64,000 nt of DNA from Pseudomonas sp. MWU13-2105 (GTDB taxonomy: Bacteria; Pseudomonadota; Gammaproteobacteria; Pseudomonadales; Pseudomonadaceae), in contig NZ_JALLIY010000002.1 of assembly GCF_023242315.1 (NCBI RefSeq), forward strand, positions 62,001 through 126,000, given 5' to 3'. This document shows, in pieces, positions 34,059 through 42,837 of the stretch (its first letter is position 1; each line of letters opens with the position of its first letter). Made by a program: the position numbers and the translations under genes. The notes beneath the pieces were generated by a model. The model made no database searches. It saw nothing but the letters and a program-made list of their open reading frames with translations, and was not told the origin of the DNA.

Positions 34059-36359
34059 TCACGACAACCGCCGTTTGGCCTGGGCCCGCAGCCCCAGGAA
34101 GATCAAGGTGCAGAGCAGCACGAAGCCGATCAGGGCGGCGAGCAGCATCCCGCTCAGATACCGCGACAGCAGCAGCTGCAAGTGCCGGAACCAGCCCAGG
34201 TGGCCGACGTAGTACGGCTGGTCGGCGGTGAGGGTGGTGATCTGCTTGTCCTGGATCACGGCCAGGCGGCCCTGGATCAGGTCCTTGTAATCGTCGCCGC
34301 CGATCAGCGCCGCGGTTATCTCGGTCAGCCGCGCCGGGTCGCTGCTGGCGACCACCACCACACTGCGACCGCTTTTGAGCGGCGACTCGAAGCCCGCCAG
34401 GTAAGGCGTGCCGCTGCCCGACCAGGCCAGGGCGGCGCGGGTCTTGCGGATCGCCGCTTGCGAGTCGGGGCTGAACCAGTCGTGAATGCGCAAGGCCAGG
34501 TCGCTGAGGTCGAAGAAGTGCCGGCTACCTTCGCTACGGGCCGGCAACGCGTCGGCCCATTGCTTGACCAGGGGCTGGTCGTTGCCGGTGGCAAACACCA
34601 GCAGGTCCTTGTCGCTGGCGGCCTCGACGTCCCGGGCCTGGATCACCTGCAGGCCGGTGGCCGGATAGCCGGTGGACTCGCCGAAACGCCCGAGCACGGT
34701 AAGGAAGGCGCTGAGGGTCGCGGGCTCCTGGGTGTCGGGCATCACCACCGCGGTCTCCGAGAGGTCGGCCAGGCGGGTGAAGGGGAAGCCGCTGTCGCGG
34801 AACTTGCCCAGGTCGGGCATCGCGGTGTAGTGGTCCAGGTTGCGCAGGTCGAGGGTCGAATCGCCTTCGATCTGGCCGCGCATGTCTTCGACGATAACGT
34901 CCCGGCACTCACCTTGTTTGACATAGTCATACAGGTAGCGCATTTGCAGCTGCGACTCGTAGGTGGCGATATCCAGGGGCAGGTACATGCTGGCTTCGCG
35001 GGGCAGGCTGTCGTCTTTCTTCAGCCACTCGAGCAGGTCCGGACCGCCGTTGAGATTGGGGATCGACGGCAATTGCATCGAACGCACCAGGTGATCGTTG
35101 AGGTGTACCAGCAGCGCCGAGTTGGTCGAGAACTGCTGTGGTGTGTAACGGTATTTGAGCAGCAGAGGGGCGCCGCGTCCGCGCCATTCGAACAGGTCCG
35201 GCGGCAGACGCAGGGGAATGATAATGTCCTCGGGGCTGTATCCGGAAACATGCAATTGCCGGGCTTCGACCAGTTCGCCGAGCTTCACCGGCCGGTCGGT
35301 CGGCAGCCAGTTGGGCGCGTCATAGGGCACACGTACCGGCAGCGGGTCGAGGTGGTCGATCAGCGCGGTGGCGCCGGACAGCGACTGGCTGCCCAGGGCG
35401 ACGGCCATGGCGGCGGTCTTCAGTTCGGCGTCGTTGCGCCCGCTGATCACCAGCAACTTGCCATAGGGGTCGTTGGGGTTGGTCATCATGGTCACGCTGG
35501 GGCCGCTGGCCGGATTGCTCGACGGCTCGCCCAGCGCCAGGGTTTCGCGGTGGGTGACGAAGACAATGGCATTGCCCTTGGCCGGCAGCTGCCCGACGCT
35601 GGCGGGAAAGGTCGCGGTGCGGTAGCTGGCCAGGGCTCCGAATTTGGACGCGATCGCCGCGGCGGCTTCCAGCTTGGCCGGGCTGGGGTTTGCGTCGAAC
35701 ACAAAGGGCAGGACCAGCGGGCGCGCGTCGTGGCGGTCGAAGAACGGCACCGGCAGCAGGGCCAGGTCGTTTTTCAGGGCGATGGGCGAATACTGGATAT
35801 TCAGTTGGCTGTCGTTGCCGACCCTGGCCCACAGGCTCGAGTGCAACGGGTCTTCACACTGCATCGTGTAGTGCCCGATCAGTTGCAGGTCCAGCCGGTT
35901 GAAGTCGGTGATCAGCCGCGCGGGGATCTCGACCACCCGCTCCAGGTCCTTGCCGGCCTGCTCCCGGGGCAGCGGCAGGCTGACGGCGACCCTGTCGTTG
36001 ACCAGCACGTTGATCTGCGACAGCTCGGGCAGCATCAGTGCCGAATAACCGTAATGCAGGACCACCTGGACGCCGGTCACCACCTGGTCGGCGCGAATCC
36101 CGAAGTCGACGCTGTCGGTCGACTCGACACCGCGCAGGTACAAGGGGTCGCGGCGTCCCAGTTGCTTGAAGGTCAGGCTGTAGCTGTTCTTGTCACCGGC
36201 GATCACCGGGGCCTGGCTGGTGCCGGCAGCGGGGCTGCTGCGGTTGTCTGTTTGCGTCATGGCGTTGCCGGAGCCCGGATAGACACCGCAGCAGAGCAGC
36301 AACAGGAGGGCGTAACGAATGCAGCGTCCATCGCTGCCAGCGGAGAATATCGGGCTCAT
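34059..36359 (-). CDS. bcsB: Cellulose synthase regulatory/periplasmic subunit BcsB/WssC
   Basis: The protein is 766 residues. A signal segment (YALLLLLCCGVYPGSG) is followed by alternating CBD and flavodoxin-like folds (SYSLTFKQLGRRDPLYLRGV; KLLVISGRNDAELKTAAMA; LLVFATGNDQPLVKQW). A C-terminal membrane anchor (LSRYLSGMLLAALIGFVLLC) packs against BcsA. It guides nascent cellulose through the periplasm. Its ATG overlaps the bcsA TGA (ATGA), and its stop is directly before bcsC. Upstream extension to 36881 overlaps bcsA and is not used. Confidence 0.93.
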   Translation of the reverse strand: MSPIFSAGSDGRCIRYALLLLLCCGVYPGSGNAMTQTDNRSSPAAGTSQAPVIAGDKNSYSLTFKQLGRRDPLYLRGVESTDSVDFGIRADQVVTGVQVVLHYGYSALMLPELSQINVLVNDRVAVSLPLPREQAGKDLERVVEIPARLITDFNRLDLQLIGHYTMQCEDPLHSSLWARVGNDSQLNIQYSPIALKNDLALLPVPFFDRHDARPLVLPFVFDANPSPAKLEAAAAIASKFGALASYRTATFPASVGQLPAKGNAIVFVTHRETLALGEPSSNPASGPSVTMMTNPNDPYGKLLVISGRNDAELKTAAMAVALGSQSLSGATALIDHLDPLPVRVPYDAPNWLPTDRPVKLGELVEARQLHVSGYSPEDIIIPLRLPPDLFEWRGRGAPLLLKYRYTPQQFSTNSALLVHLNDHLVRSMQLPSIPNLNGGPDLLEWLKKDDSLPREASMYLPLDIATYESQLQMRYLYDYVKQGECRDVIVEDMRGQIEGDSTLDLRNLDHYTAMPDLGKFRDSGFPFTRLADLSETAVVMPDTQEPATLSAFLTVLGRFGESTGYPATGLQVIQARDVEAASDKDLLVFATGNDQPLVKQWADALPARSEGSRHFFDLSDLALRIHDWFSPDSQAAIRKTRAALAWSGSGTPYLAGFESPLKSGRSVVVVASSDPARLTEITAALIGGDDYKDLIQGRLAVIQDKQITTLTADQPYYVGHLGWFRHLQLLLSRYLSGMLLAALIGFVLLCTLIFLGLRAQAKRRLS

Positions 36360-38557
36360 GGCGTGTCCAGGGCAGGTGCTGAGGAAGAGGTGCCAGAGCG
36401 CCGCCGTTCGAGCGCCTGGCCGGGTAATCTGAGGGTTGCCTTGAGCAACTCGGAAACGCCGTGCACGGCGATGACACTGATCGCGCGCAGGGCCTTGAGG
36501 GGGGGGTCGGGTACGCTGGTGCCCCAATTCCGCGCCCAGGTGTCGGCGCGCGAGAAGGTCAGGTGGACCAGGTCGCTTTGCTGGCTCAAGGTCATCGGGT
36601 CGAAGCGGATGCCGACCGTATTGTCGCGGCTGAAGACCACGCTGCCGTCGAAGTGATAGTGCTGCTGGTGGCGAAACAGCGAGACCCGCAACGGCGTGCC
36701 GAGGGGAATCGATTGACCCGGCGCCAGCTTCAGGCCCAGGCCGCCCTGGGAAAAGTCCTGGGTGTGGCTGTGATACTCGGTGCCGTCGGCCAGCCGCAGG
36801 CCGACCGGCAGTTTCGCCTCGATCCGGGGGGCGGCCCGTACCTGGCGGGTTTCGCTGGCGACCGCGATGGCGGCGGCGCACATAAGGGCGTTGTACAGGG
36901 CCCAGACCTGGTTGAGCAGCACCGTTTCATCGGTGGTGACATCGGCGCCGAGGTAGTCGTAGACCCCGTACACCACGGCGGCGATATTCAGGACCAGCAG
37001 CACGATGTAAGGCCGGGCCATCTTCCAGTCGAAGAAGCCATGGTGCAGGTCTCCGCCCTTGTCGGTGACGTTGAAATGCCCGGATTTCGGCCTGAGCATA
37101 CCCATCAGCACCGGCGTCAGGATGTACCAGGCCAGCACCGTTTCGTAGACCTCGTTCCAGTACGAATGGCGGAAGCGCCCCTGGATGCGCGAATTGGTCA
37201 GGTTGGCCAGCAGCAGGTGCGGCGCCGCGTAGGCGGCCACCATCAGCGGCGCGGCATGGAAGATCTGCGCACCGAAAATCAGGTAGGCCAGAGGCGCGGT
37301 GAGAAACACCAGGCGCGGGAAGCCATAGAAGAAGTGCAGCATGGCGTTGCTGTAGCAGATGCGCTGGCCCAGGGTCAGGCCGCGGCCGAGCAAGGGGTTG
37401 TCGGTGCGGAAAATCTGCGTCATGCCGCGGGCCCAGCGCACCCGCTGATTGATATGCCGCGAGAGGTTTTCGGTGGCCATGCCGGCGGCTTGCGGCAGGG
37501 CCAGGTAGGCGGTGTTGTAGCCGGCGCGGTTGAGTTTCAGCGAAGTGTGAGCGTCTTCGGTGAGCGTGGTTTCATCCATCCCGCCGACGGCTTCCAGCGG
37601 CGCCCGGCGCATCAGGGCGCAGGAGCCGCAGAACATCGCGGCGTTCCACAGGTCGTTGCCGTCCTGCACCAGGCCGTAGAACAACTCGGCTTCGTTGGGG
37701 ACCTGCTGGTAGGTCTTGAGGTTTTTTTCGAAGGGGTCCTGGGAAAAGAACACATGGGGGGTCTGCAGCATCGCAAGCTTCGGGTCCTTGAGGAACCAGC
37801 CCATGCTGATTTGCAGGAAGGAGCGCGAGGGCACGTGGTCGGCGTCGAAGGCGGCAATATATTCGCCGTGGGTGACCTTGAGCGCCGCGTTGAAGTTGCC
37901 GGCCTTGGCGTGCAGGTTGTTGTCGCGGGTCAGGTAGTGGGCGCCGACGCTCTCGCAGAACAGCCGGAACTCCTCGCGGTGGCCGTCATCCAGCACATAA
38001 ACCTTGAGCTTGTCCGCCGGCCAGTTCATCCGCAGCGCGGCGAACACGGTGATCTTGACGATCTCCAGCGACTCGTTGACGGTGGTGATGAACACATCGA
38101 CGCTGGGCCATTGCGCCGGGTCTTCGCTGAGCAGGATCGGCCGGCGCTTGAGCGGCCAGGCGGTCTGCACATAACCGAACACCAGCACCAGCAGCGCATA
38201 GAGCTCGGCCAGCACCAGGGTGTAGCCGAACAGCATGTCGTGGACGTTCTCCAACTCCAGGGTCTCGGTCAGGCGCCAGTACATGTAGCGCAACGAGGCA
38301 ATCAGCGACAGGCTGATCATGGCGATGATCGGCAGGTGGCCTTCGACGCGTCGCAGGACCAGGACCGCGACCAGGCAGGCAAGTCCGAACAGGGTTTGCT
38401 GGAGCAGGTCCGCGGGCGCGCTGATCACCCCGGCCAGGACCACGGCGCAGAGGATCGCGGCGCACAGGATCAAGCCTAGGCGCAGCGGCTGCGACCATTG
38501 GCGGATGTGGTGCAGGGCGGTGCCGAGCAGGCGTTGGACGCGGCGTTCGAAGGTCAT
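36356..38557 (-). CDS. bcsA: Cellulose synthase catalytic subunit BcsA/WssB
   Basis: The protein is 733 residues from MTFERRVQRLLG. It has membrane helices at about 26-130 and 405-560 and the GT2 core between them: VLDDGHREE (189-196), AFDADHVP (237-243), TLTEDAHTS (331-339) and QRVRW (371-375). The C-terminal PilZ domain keeps RAAPR (574-578) and DFSQGG (601-606), so c-di-GMP activation should work. It polymerises UDP-glucose into cellulose and extrudes it. The ATG overlaps the wssA TGA (ATGA). The longer frame to 38653 lies inside wssA and is not used. Confidence 0.95.
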   Translation of the reverse strand: MTFERRVQRLLGTALHHIRQWSQPLRLGLILCAAILCAVVLAGVISAPADLLQQTLFGLACLVAVLVLRRVEGHLPIIAMISLSLIASLRYMYWRLTETLELENVHDMLFGYTLVLAELYALLVLVFGYVQTAWPLKRRPILLSEDPAQWPSVDVFITTVNESLEIVKITVFAALRMNWPADKLKVYVLDDGHREEFRLFCESVGAHYLTRDNNLHAKAGNFNAALKVTHGEYIAAFDADHVPSRSFLQISMGWFLKDPKLAMLQTPHVFFSQDPFEKNLKTYQQVPNEAELFYGLVQDGNDLWNAAMFCGSCALMRRAPLEAVGGMDETTLTEDAHTSLKLNRAGYNTAYLALPQAAGMATENLSRHINQRVRWARGMTQIFRTDNPLLGRGLTLGQRICYSNAMLHFFYGFPRLVFLTAPLAYLIFGAQIFHAAPLMVAAYAAPHLLLANLTNSRIQGRFRHSYWNEVYETVLAWYILTPVLMGMLRPKSGHFNVTDKGGDLHHGFFDWKMARPYIVLLVLNIAAVVYGVYDYLGADVTTDETVLLNQVWALYNALMCAAAIAVASETRQVRAAPRIEAKLPVGLRLADGTEYHSHTQDFSQGGLGLKLAPGQSIPLGTPLRVSLFRHQQHYHFDGSVVFSRDNTVGIRFDPMTLSQQSDLVHLTFSRADTWARNWGTSVPDPPLKALRAISVIAVHGVSELLKATLRLPGQALERRRSGTSSSAPALDTP

Positions 38558-39624
38558 GGGTGCTTTGACTCCAGCTGATCGTGGAGCTTGTCGGCGATGG
38601 CCAGGAGGTCCTGGCAGCCGCGGGATTCTGCGGATTGCTCGAACGGATTGCATTCATAGGCCAGCGCCTCGGCGATGGCCTCGTCCCAGGTGATGGTTCC
38701 GAGCAGTTGAGTTTTCAGTTGGCGCTCGAGGATCTGCGCGATGTCCACGGACAAGGGGTGGGCGTTGTCCACGCCGTTGATCACGAACCAGCAGCTTGCC
38801 GGCCTGTCACCGCCCAGGTGGGGCTTGATCGCGGTGATCAGGCGCTCGAGGGCGGCGTGGGAGGCGGCGTCGGGCCGGACGACGGCAATCACCAGGTCGG
38901 CCATGTGCAGCGCCTGCTGCTGATAGATCGTGCTGCCGGGAGGGGTGTCGATGATCAGTGTGTCGTGCTTGCCGAGGGCCAGTTCGTTCAGGTGGCGGGC
39001 CAGCCAGTGCGGGTCACCTTCGAGCTGGTGTTCAAGGGCTTGCAACTGTTGCGGGTCGTTCTCGCCGAAGGCCAGCAGCCGGGTGTTGGCGTAGCCGGTT
39101 TGCGCGAGATCGCGCCAGCTGCGCTGTTCCAGGCTGGCCTGGCAGATACCTTGTGCGGGTGGGCGGGTGCCCAGGTGATGGTATTGCGCATTCTGTGGGT
39201 CGAGTTCGAGGACGATGGCCTGCCGATCAGTGCTGTTGAGCAGGATGGCCAGGAGACTGGCCAGGGTGCTGCGGCCGACGCCGCCACGGGTCGAGACCAC
39301 CGCAATGATCCGGCCCGGAACCTGGGCGGCGAGGGCCGGCTGGGGTTGTTGCGTGGCCTGCGCCTGGCGTTGCCGGGCGAGATCCTGGAGCAGTGTGCGC
39401 AGGGACGGGGCTGCGGTTGTTTCAGGCGTGCCGGTATCTCCCTGGACGAGCGGCGGCGAGGTCGGTTCGGCAGGCGTGGGGGCTGGAGGCTGGGGGGCCG
39501 CAGGGGGGGCCGCTGGCGTTTCGGCGAAGACCCGGGCCACCTCGATTTCCCGATAGCGGTCGGCCTTGGCACCGAACTTTCCCATCAGGTTCGCAACATC
39601 ATCGTCGTCATCTGAAGGCTGCAT
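38554..39624 (-). CDS. wssA: Cellulose-operon MinD-like protein WssA/BcsQ with BcsR-like N-terminus
   Basis: The protein is 356 residues. The N-terminal acidic block and VANLMGKFGAKADRYREIE (residues 10-28) resemble BcsR/BcsP. A long Pro/Ala linker (35-70) leads to a ParA/MinD domain with a deviant P-loop STRGGVGRST (111-120), in which both usual lysines of KGGxGK are arginine. LIIDTPPGSTIYQQQ forms the Walker B. E. coli BcsQ also lacks both lysines (RGGVGTT), so this is a family trait. WssA/BcsQ positions or stabilises the synthase at the pole. Starts at 39636 and 39645 are possible; 39624 (MQPSDDDDD) has GGATGGG 7-13 bases upstream. It is first in the operon. Confidence 0.9.
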   Translation of the reverse strand: MQPSDDDDDVANLMGKFGAKADRYREIEVARVFAETPAAPPAAPQPPAPTPAEPTSPPLVQGDTGTPETTAAPSLRTLLQDLARQRQAQATQQPQPALAAQVPGRIIAVVSTRGGVGRSTLASLLAILLNSTDRQAIVLELDPQNAQYHHLGTRPPAQGICQASLEQRSWRDLAQTGYANTRLLAFGENDPQQLQALEHQLEGDPHWLARHLNELALGKHDTLIIDTPPGSTIYQQQALHMADLVIAVVRPDAASHAALERLITAIKPHLGGDRPASCWFVINGVDNAHPLSVDIAQILERQLKTQLLGTITWDEAIAEALAYECNPFEQSAESRGCQDLLAIADKLHDQLESKHP

Positions 39625-39900
39625 GACAGCACCCATCCGTACCATTCTAAGAAAATCTTGAAAGGGGACAGATACGGCTAATCACACAATGCCGTCGTGC
39701 TGCATGCCTACCGGGCGGTGGGCAAACGATGGTGTTCTTAAAGGTGTCGCCTGAACGTCTTGCGATAGAACCGAAGGCACTTAGTGTTAATCCAGAGTGC
39801 TTTATTGATCTATCAGGTTCAAATGTAGACCAGATTTACCGATGCAAGAAATTTTCGGCGTGTGTCATGTCGAACAGCGCACGGCTGTGGCACGTTTACC
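39625..39900. other. Promoter region of the cellulose operon
   Basis: The 276 bases between wssA and the REP doublet are AT-richer than the genes, especially 39760-39850. GCACT/AGTGC arms occur near 39779-39802. I could not recognise FleQ or AlgU consensus sites. The operon promoter must lie here since the next gene points the same way but is separated by the REP pair. Confidence 0.5.
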
Positions 39901-39990
39901 TGTAGGAGCCGGCTTGCTGGCGATAGCGATTTATCAGGCGACAACGATGTCGGCTATCTGATCGCATCGCCAGCAAGCCGGCTCCTACAG
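39901..39990. repeat. REP doublet (GTAGGAGCCGGC type)
   Basis: TGTAGGAGCCGGCTTGCTGG and CCAGCAAGCCGGCTCCTACA are perfect inverted 20-base ends. The interior contains GCGAT repeats. It separates the wss promoter region from the CYTH/CHAD gene. Confidence 0.9.
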
Positions 39991-40007
39991 TGGACCGCGC
40001 TGGGGCG

Positions 40008-41375
40008 TTACAGACGCAACAAGGTCTTCCAGGCACGGCTCTGGAACACCGTCAGTGCCTGCTGCACCCGGGCCTCCAGCACTTCATCGCTGATGTCTGT
40101 CTCGGCCAGTTGCGCCAGCTTGTTCATTTCACCGAACAGGCGATCCAGCTCCGGCAACTCCAGCACGCCACGGGCCAGATGCAGCCAGGCCTGGATGCGT
40201 TCGATACGCGGCAGTTGTTCGGCGAGGTCTTCCGGTTGCTGCTGGTAGCGTCCCAGTTGCAACGAGGTGGCTTCTTCGGCCAGCAGCCGTGGCAACCAGT
40301 TCTGCAACTGCGCCGCACCCTGGCGATTGCCGCGGGTGGTGCGCTCGGCGGTCCAGCTACGGGCCAGCAGCCAGCGCGAGGTGTTCAGCGAGAACAGGCC
40401 CCAGCGCACATCTTCCAGCTCTTCAAGGAACTGCTCCGGCGCCGCCTTGCGCACGTCTTCGTCTTCCAGGCCTGCATTGATCAGCGGACGCCAGTCTTCC
40501 AGCAACGCATCCAGGGCGCTGCGCAGTTCGCTGGTGGATTGCCGTGGTGCGGCCTGGCCGAGGCTGCCGAGCAGGGCGCGCAACTCGATCAACTGCTCGA
40601 CCCAGTCCTGCAGCAAACGCCAGTGACCATTGAAGCGATATTGTTCGGCTAGCCGCTGACTGCTGGCGAGCAAATGCCAGCCCAAGGCGGCGAACGCATC
40701 GTCCAGCGGCATCTCGGCGCTCAACTGCGGGGCCGGCAGGCTCAGCGAATAGCTGTTGGCATCGAACAAGCGATAACCGCGCTCGGCCTTGCTGATATCG
40801 CACGGCATCAGCGCCAGCTTCTCGGCCAGCTCGGCGGCCAGTTCCAGCAGTGCCGCCGGTTCGCCTTCGCGCAATTCCAGTTCCAGCTCGCAGATCTCTT
40901 CCTTCTGCTTGCCGGCGATGACAAAACCCAGGTCCAGCGCGGCTTCGATCACCACCTTGGCCTTGCCGCGACCCCAGGCGATTTCGGCGCGCTCGCGGAC
41001 GAAATCGGTAGTGAAGATCGGCTTCAGGGTTTTCTTGTCCAGCTCGGCCAATGCCTCGGGCCAGCATTCGCCGTCGAGTTTTTTCACATCGAGCTTGGCC
41101 TTGGCCAGGTGCCAGTCGTACTCGTTGCGTTCCGACAGGCCGGCAACGCTCTGGCCACGGGTCTTGAGGGTCTGGATCACTTCTTCGCCGTCACGGCGCA
41201 GGCGCAGGGCGACCTTGGCCTTGGCCAGGTCGCGTTCGGGGGTGTCGAAATACTGATTGGTCAGCTCGCGACGTTCCCAGCCACTTTTGTTGCGTTTTTT
41301 CAGCAGCGGGTGCTCGCGCAGGGCGGCGAGGGTTTCGCGGCTGACGCGGAGTTTGATTTCGGTTTCTTTCTGCAT
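40008..41375 (-). CDS. CYTH-CHAD inorganic triphosphatase-like protein
   Basis: The protein is 455 residues. The CYTH tunnel-fold signature ExExK is present at the N-terminus (KETEIKLRVS), followed by NQYFDTPERDL, ALRLRRDGEEVIQTLK and GKAKVVIEAALDLGFVI. The C-terminal half is a helical CHAD domain (LLASSQRLAEQYRFN, LEDVRWGLFSLNTSRWLL) expected to bind polyphosphate. E. coli YgiF, with the same architecture, hydrolyses tripolyphosphate. It is divergent from argE. Confidence 0.9.
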   Translation of the reverse strand: MQKETEIKLRVSRETLAALREHPLLKKRNKSGWERRELTNQYFDTPERDLAKAKVALRLRRDGEEVIQTLKTRGQSVAGLSERNEYDWHLAKAKLDVKKLDGECWPEALAELDKKTLKPIFTTDFVRERAEIAWGRGKAKVVIEAALDLGFVIAGKQKEEICELELELREGEPAALLELAAELAEKLALMPCDISKAERGYRLFDANSYSLSLPAPQLSAEMPLDDAFAALGWHLLASSQRLAEQYRFNGHWRLLQDWVEQLIELRALLGSLGQAAPRQSTSELRSALDALLEDWRPLINAGLEDEDVRKAAPEQFLEELEDVRWGLFSLNTSRWLLARSWTAERTTRGNRQGAAQLQNWLPRLLAEEATSLQLGRYQQQPEDLAEQLPRIERIQAWLHLARGVLELPELDRLFGEMNKLAQLAETDISDEVLEARVQQALTVFQSRAWKTLLRL

Positions 41376-41533
41376 GGCCGGAAAATCCAGGATCGGGAGC
41401 GCAGCCGGGGAGAAGGGGGCTGCCTAGGCCGTGCAGTGTACAGGACAAGCGGGCGGCACGCGTCGCGACGGTTTATTCCAGTTGCCGGATGGCTCTATGA
41501 TGAGCCTCGCCTTGGAGTTCGGGAGTCAGCGTC

Positions 41534-42694
41534 ATGCCGTTGCCGTCGATGAAAGATCAATTCGCTGCGCTGATTGCAGTCCCGTCTGTAAGCTGCACCC
41601 AGCCGAGCCTGGATCAGTCCAACCGGCCGGTCATCGACCTGCTGGCAACCTGGCTCGGCGACCTGGGCTTCAACTGCGATATCCAGCAGGTCAGTCCCGG
41701 CAAATTCAACCTGCTCGCCAGCTTCGGCAGCGGCCCCGGCGGCCTGGTGCTGGCCGGACACAGTGACACCGTGCCGTTCGATGGCGCGCTGTGGCAGACC
41801 GACCCGCTGAAACTGACTGAAGTCGATGGCCGTTGGGTCGGCCTGGGCAGTTGCGACATGAAGGGCTTTTTCGCCCTGGCCATTGAGGCCGTGCTGCCCT
41901 TGCTCGACCAACCGTTCAAACAGCCGTTACTGATCCTCGCCACCTGCGACGAAGAAAGCTCCATGTCCGGCGCCCGGGCCCTGGCCGCGGCCGGTCGGCC
42001 GCTGGGCCGTGCCGCGATTATCGGCGAGCCCACGGGCCTGAAGCCGATCCGCCTGCACAAGGGGGTGATGATGGAGCGTATCGAGATTCTCGGCCGCAGC
42101 GGCCACTCCTCGGACCCGAGCCTGGGGCATAGCGCCCTGGAAGCCATGCACGACGCCATCGGCGAACTCAAGGGCCTGCGCTGGCAATGGCAGCGCGAGT
42201 ACAACAACCCGCAATTCAGCGTGCCGCAGCCAACCCTGAACTTCGGCTGCATCCATGGCGGCGACAACCCCAACCGCATCTGCGGCCAATGCTCCCTGGA
42301 GTTCGACCTGCGGCCCTTGCCGGGGATGGACCCGAGCGTGCTGCGCGCGGCGATCCGCGCCAAGCTCGAACCCCTGGCGCAGCGGCACCAGGTGAAGATC
42401 GACTACGCGCCACTGTTTGCCGAAGTGCCGCCATTCGAACAGGCCGCTGACACGGAACTGGTACAAGTTGCCGAAAAACTCACCGGTCATCGCGCCGAGG
42501 CAGTGGCATTTGGCACCGAAGCGCCTTATCTTCAGCGCCTTGGCTGCGAAACCCTGGTCCTGGGCCCCGGCGACATCGCTTGTGCGCATCAGCCGGGGGA
42601 ATACCTCGAAATGTCACGTTTGCAGCCTACCGTGCATCTACTGCGTGAATTGATTCAACATTACTGCTTGAGCCCGGCCGCAACCTTGAGTTAA
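41534..42694 (+). CDS. argE: Acetylornithine deacetylase
   Basis: The protein is 386 residues of the M20 family. Metal-binding His in VLAGHSDTVPFDG, Asp in GSCDMKGFFALAIEA, and catalytic Glu pair in TCDEESSMSG are visible, with a dimerisation domain around KGVMMERIEILGRSGHSSDP. It removes the acetyl group from N2-acetylornithine in arginine synthesis. The ATG at 41534 has GGGAG upstream. argA, the opposite step of the acetyl cycle, follows 143 bases downstream in the same direction. Confidence 0.95.
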   Translation: MPLPSMKDQFAALIAVPSVSCTQPSLDQSNRPVIDLLATWLGDLGFNCDIQQVSPGKFNLLASFGSGPGGLVLAGHSDTVPFDGALWQTDPLKLTEVDGRWVGLGSCDMKGFFALAIEAVLPLLDQPFKQPLLILATCDEESSMSGARALAAAGRPLGRAAIIGEPTGLKPIRLHKGVMMERIEILGRSGHSSDPSLGHSALEAMHDAIGELKGLRWQWQREYNNPQFSVPQPTLNFGCIHGGDNPNRICGQCSLEFDLRPLPGMDPSVLRAAIRAKLEPLAQRHQVKIDYAPLFAEVPPFEQAADTELVQVAEKLTGHRAEAVAFGTEAPYLQRLGCETLVLGPGDIACAHQPGEYLEMSRLQPTVHLLRELIQHYCLSPAATLS

Positions 42695-42837
42695 ATGCGC
42701 GGCTGACTGACTTTTTACGAGATACCAAGGAGAGCGCGCGTGTCGCCAAGCCTGTTCCGACGATAACCAACAGCCCGTTGTGCGTTTTGACGTTGCACCT
42801 ATTTTTTATTGGCTGTTTTTTATACAGGTTCAGGTTT

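Noticed and set aside
38554..39624. WssA with a broken nucleotide site because both P-loop lysines are arginine
   Set aside because: E. coli BcsQ also lacks both lysines (RGGVGTT), so this appears to be a family feature and not decay.
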